Assembly (NCBI RefSeq): GCF_000372725.1
Contig: NW_005199770.1
Coordinates: forward strand, 224,923-288,922
Length of the DNA stretch: 64,000 nucleotides
Origin: Emiliania huxleyi CCMP1516
Lineage: Eukaryota; Haptophyta; Isochrysidales; Noelaerhabdaceae
Direction of reading: 5' to 3'
Position 1 is the stretch's first letter, and each line of letters opens with the position of its first letter. The position numbers were made by a program, and so were the translations under genes. The notes beneath the pieces were generated by a model, which was not told the origin of the DNA, did not search any database, and saw nothing but the letters and a program-made list of their open reading frames with translations. Positions 62,989 to 64,000 of the stretch are shown here, in pieces.

Positions 62989-63504
62989 CCAGTCAACGAG
63001 CAGCGCCACGTTTGCGGGACGCCCTCACGCGCACCTGCATCCGCAGAGACATGGGCTAGGGCCTTGAGATACATGCGCCGCAGGGTAGGATTCTAGACGG
63101 AGGCCGCTTCTTTACTGGCGTCACCCGCGAGGTCACAGGCTGACAGGTCTGAGGTCAGTGACAGTCGTCTCCGTACTCCGACGGGACTTTTTGATTTTGT
63201 TTTTTCTGTTGTGTGTTGCGCTCTCAAACTCACCTTCACTGTTCACACTTGAATTGAACCGTGAATAAACCGCGTCTCGCGTCAGACGCACAGACCAGGG
63301 CGGCATTTCTCACCAGAGCATCGCCCTACTCTATACACAGGAGAAGAAAAAAGACACGCACACACGCGACACGGCTGTGAGATCTGGGTGAGGGGGTGTG
63401 ATCTGTGGCGGTGAGGGTCCGCGACCGCCCGCAGGCGCATTTTGTATACCGGGCACATACCGAGGCGGTGCCCGGTATAGACGGCTGTACACCACATGCA
63501 CGAC
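62989..63504. other. Intergenic region with a hairpin
   Basis: About 515 bp between convergent genes. 63445-63479 is a perfect 12-bp stem (TATACCGGGCAC / GTGCCCGGTATA) with an 11-base loop, starting 26 bp beyond the stop of the minus-strand gene and so probably in its 3' UTR. Confidence 0.6.
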
Positions 63505-64000
63505 TCACCTCACGGCATCGCTCGCAGCAGCGGTCCGCGACGGGACCTCTCCGGTCGCGGCGCAACACCCCTGCCCCTGCCAACTTTGCTGCTGCCCCTG
63601 CTGCTCCTGCTGCTGCCGGAGCTTGGCCAGAGTCGCCTCGACGTCGGCGAGTGCGGCGCGTATGGCGCGCCCCTCTTCGCTGCTCGCGTCCACCCGCGCC
63701 ACCCCCTCGCGCAGCGCCGGCAGCAGCGCCTCCACCCTCCCACCGATGGAATCTCCGCCGAGGTCGCGGAGCAGCGGCTCGGGCGGCGGCTCGGGCGGCG
63801 CGGCGGGCTGCCTCGCGGCCGGACTGTGGGGGGAGGAGGACTGCTCCTCGAGGGGAGAGGGCCTCTCGTGGGGAGGGGCCGCCCCGCCGCCCGCGAGGCG
63901 AGAGGGAGGCGGCAGCGGCGGCGGCAGCGGCGGCGGCAGCGGCGGCGGCGGAGGCGGCTCGGGGAGGCGGCCCATCTGGTGGAAGGGGTAGATCTTGCCT
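63505..64000 (-). CDS. C-terminal part of a Pro-rich/coiled-coil protein (5' end beyond window)
   Basis: The frame is open from the right edge (GKIYPFHQMGRLPEPP) to a stop at 63505. After a Pro-rich stretch and a charged linker, a helix follows (RVEALLPALREGVARVDASS, then AIRAALADVEATLAKLRQQQ) and a Gln-rich tail. The gene starts outside the window; the Met at 63975 need not be the start. No family recognised. Confidence 0.5.
   Translation of the reverse strand, partial: GKIYPFHQMGRLPEPPPPPPLPPPLPPPLPPPSRLAGGGAAPPHERPSPLEEQSSSPHSPAARQPAAPPEPPPEPLLRDLGGDSIGGRVEALLPALREGVARVDASSEEGRAIRAALADVEATLAKLRQQQEQQGQQQSWQGQGCCAATGEVPSRTAAASDAVR

Noticed and set aside
1-64000. tRNA, rRNA or snRNA genes
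   Set aside because: I looked for cloverleaf and conserved box patterns by eye and saw none I could support; a dedicated search would be needed to exclude them.

Overview
The window looks like nuclear DNA from a haptophyte-type alga with a secondary red plastid. The evidence is very GC-rich sequence, short spliceosomal introns in most larger genes, a fucoxanthin-chlorophyll-type light-harvesting protein, several N-terminal signal peptides of the kind that start plastid targeting, a plastid-division dynamin, and a protein built of LPGGY...GEK...GD repeats that I associate with haptophyte genomes. There are no bacterial operons, no ribosome-binding sites and no RNA genes that I could recognise. 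One 100-base run of N (50464-50563) marks a scaffold gap. The species is not identifiable from the sequence alone.

Layout, left to right. 1-4497 (-) is a multi-Myb/WW/MBD-like nuclear protein that runs off the left edge. 6196-6742 (+) is TAF11. 7016-7525 (-) is a TMEM50/Vps68-like membrane protein. 7.6-9.5 kb is repeat-rich, with a (TTTC)n-tailed retroelement family and CTCAGAGGG clusters. Then come an atypical Siw14-like phosphatase (9616-10203 +), a variant peptide deformylase (10396-11931 -), a fold-back element (12139-12783), the LPGGY-repeat protein (13290-14333 -), a winged-helix/thioredoxin fusion (14668-15719 +), a proline-rich surface protein (16444-17853 -), an aspartate/glutamate racemase (18229-18972 +), a two-domain endonuclease/exonuclease/phosphatase protein (19191-22099 -), a Deg-type protease (22340-23956 +), a secreted cPLA2-like lipase (24104-27345 -), a small plastid-type protein (28106-28432 +), a tetraspan protein (28931-29929 -), a DRP5B/ARC5-like dynamin (30287-34008 +), a 2084-residue J-like/FN3/KH/pseudokinase/U-box protein (34526-41196 +), a coiled-coil/CUE-like protein (41750-43740 +), an aldehyde dehydrogenase (44494-46317 +), a second retroelement copy, a glycosyltransferase-like protein (49226-50296 +), a poorly resolved post-gap region, a 13-exon copper-type P1B-ATPase (53701-60889 -), the light-harvesting protein (61164-62429 -), an SVIP-like small protein (62749-62988 +) and the 3' end of a further gene (63505-64000 -). 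Many neighbours are divergent pairs with 240-375 bp between start codons.

The most striking signal is how introns look here. Where protein homology lets me place splice sites exactly, roughly half of about 44 introns use GC instead of GT at the 5' end. Many are 64-83 bp long. A large subset are flanked by a direct duplication of exon sequence (about 7-10 bp in some, 26-30 bp or more in others), with the intron beginning inside the first copy and ending in AG just before the second. In the copper ATPase one such intron has expanded into a 1.87 kb array of about 25 copies of a 75-bp unit, each carrying a copy of the exon/splice junction. The spacer of that unit closely matches the 3' half of an intron in the unrelated pseudokinase gene about 17 kb away. 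This points to recent intron gain by duplication and/or introner-like mobile introns. The same ATPase carries a near-identical copy of one of its own metal-binding domains inserted into its nucleotide-binding domain.
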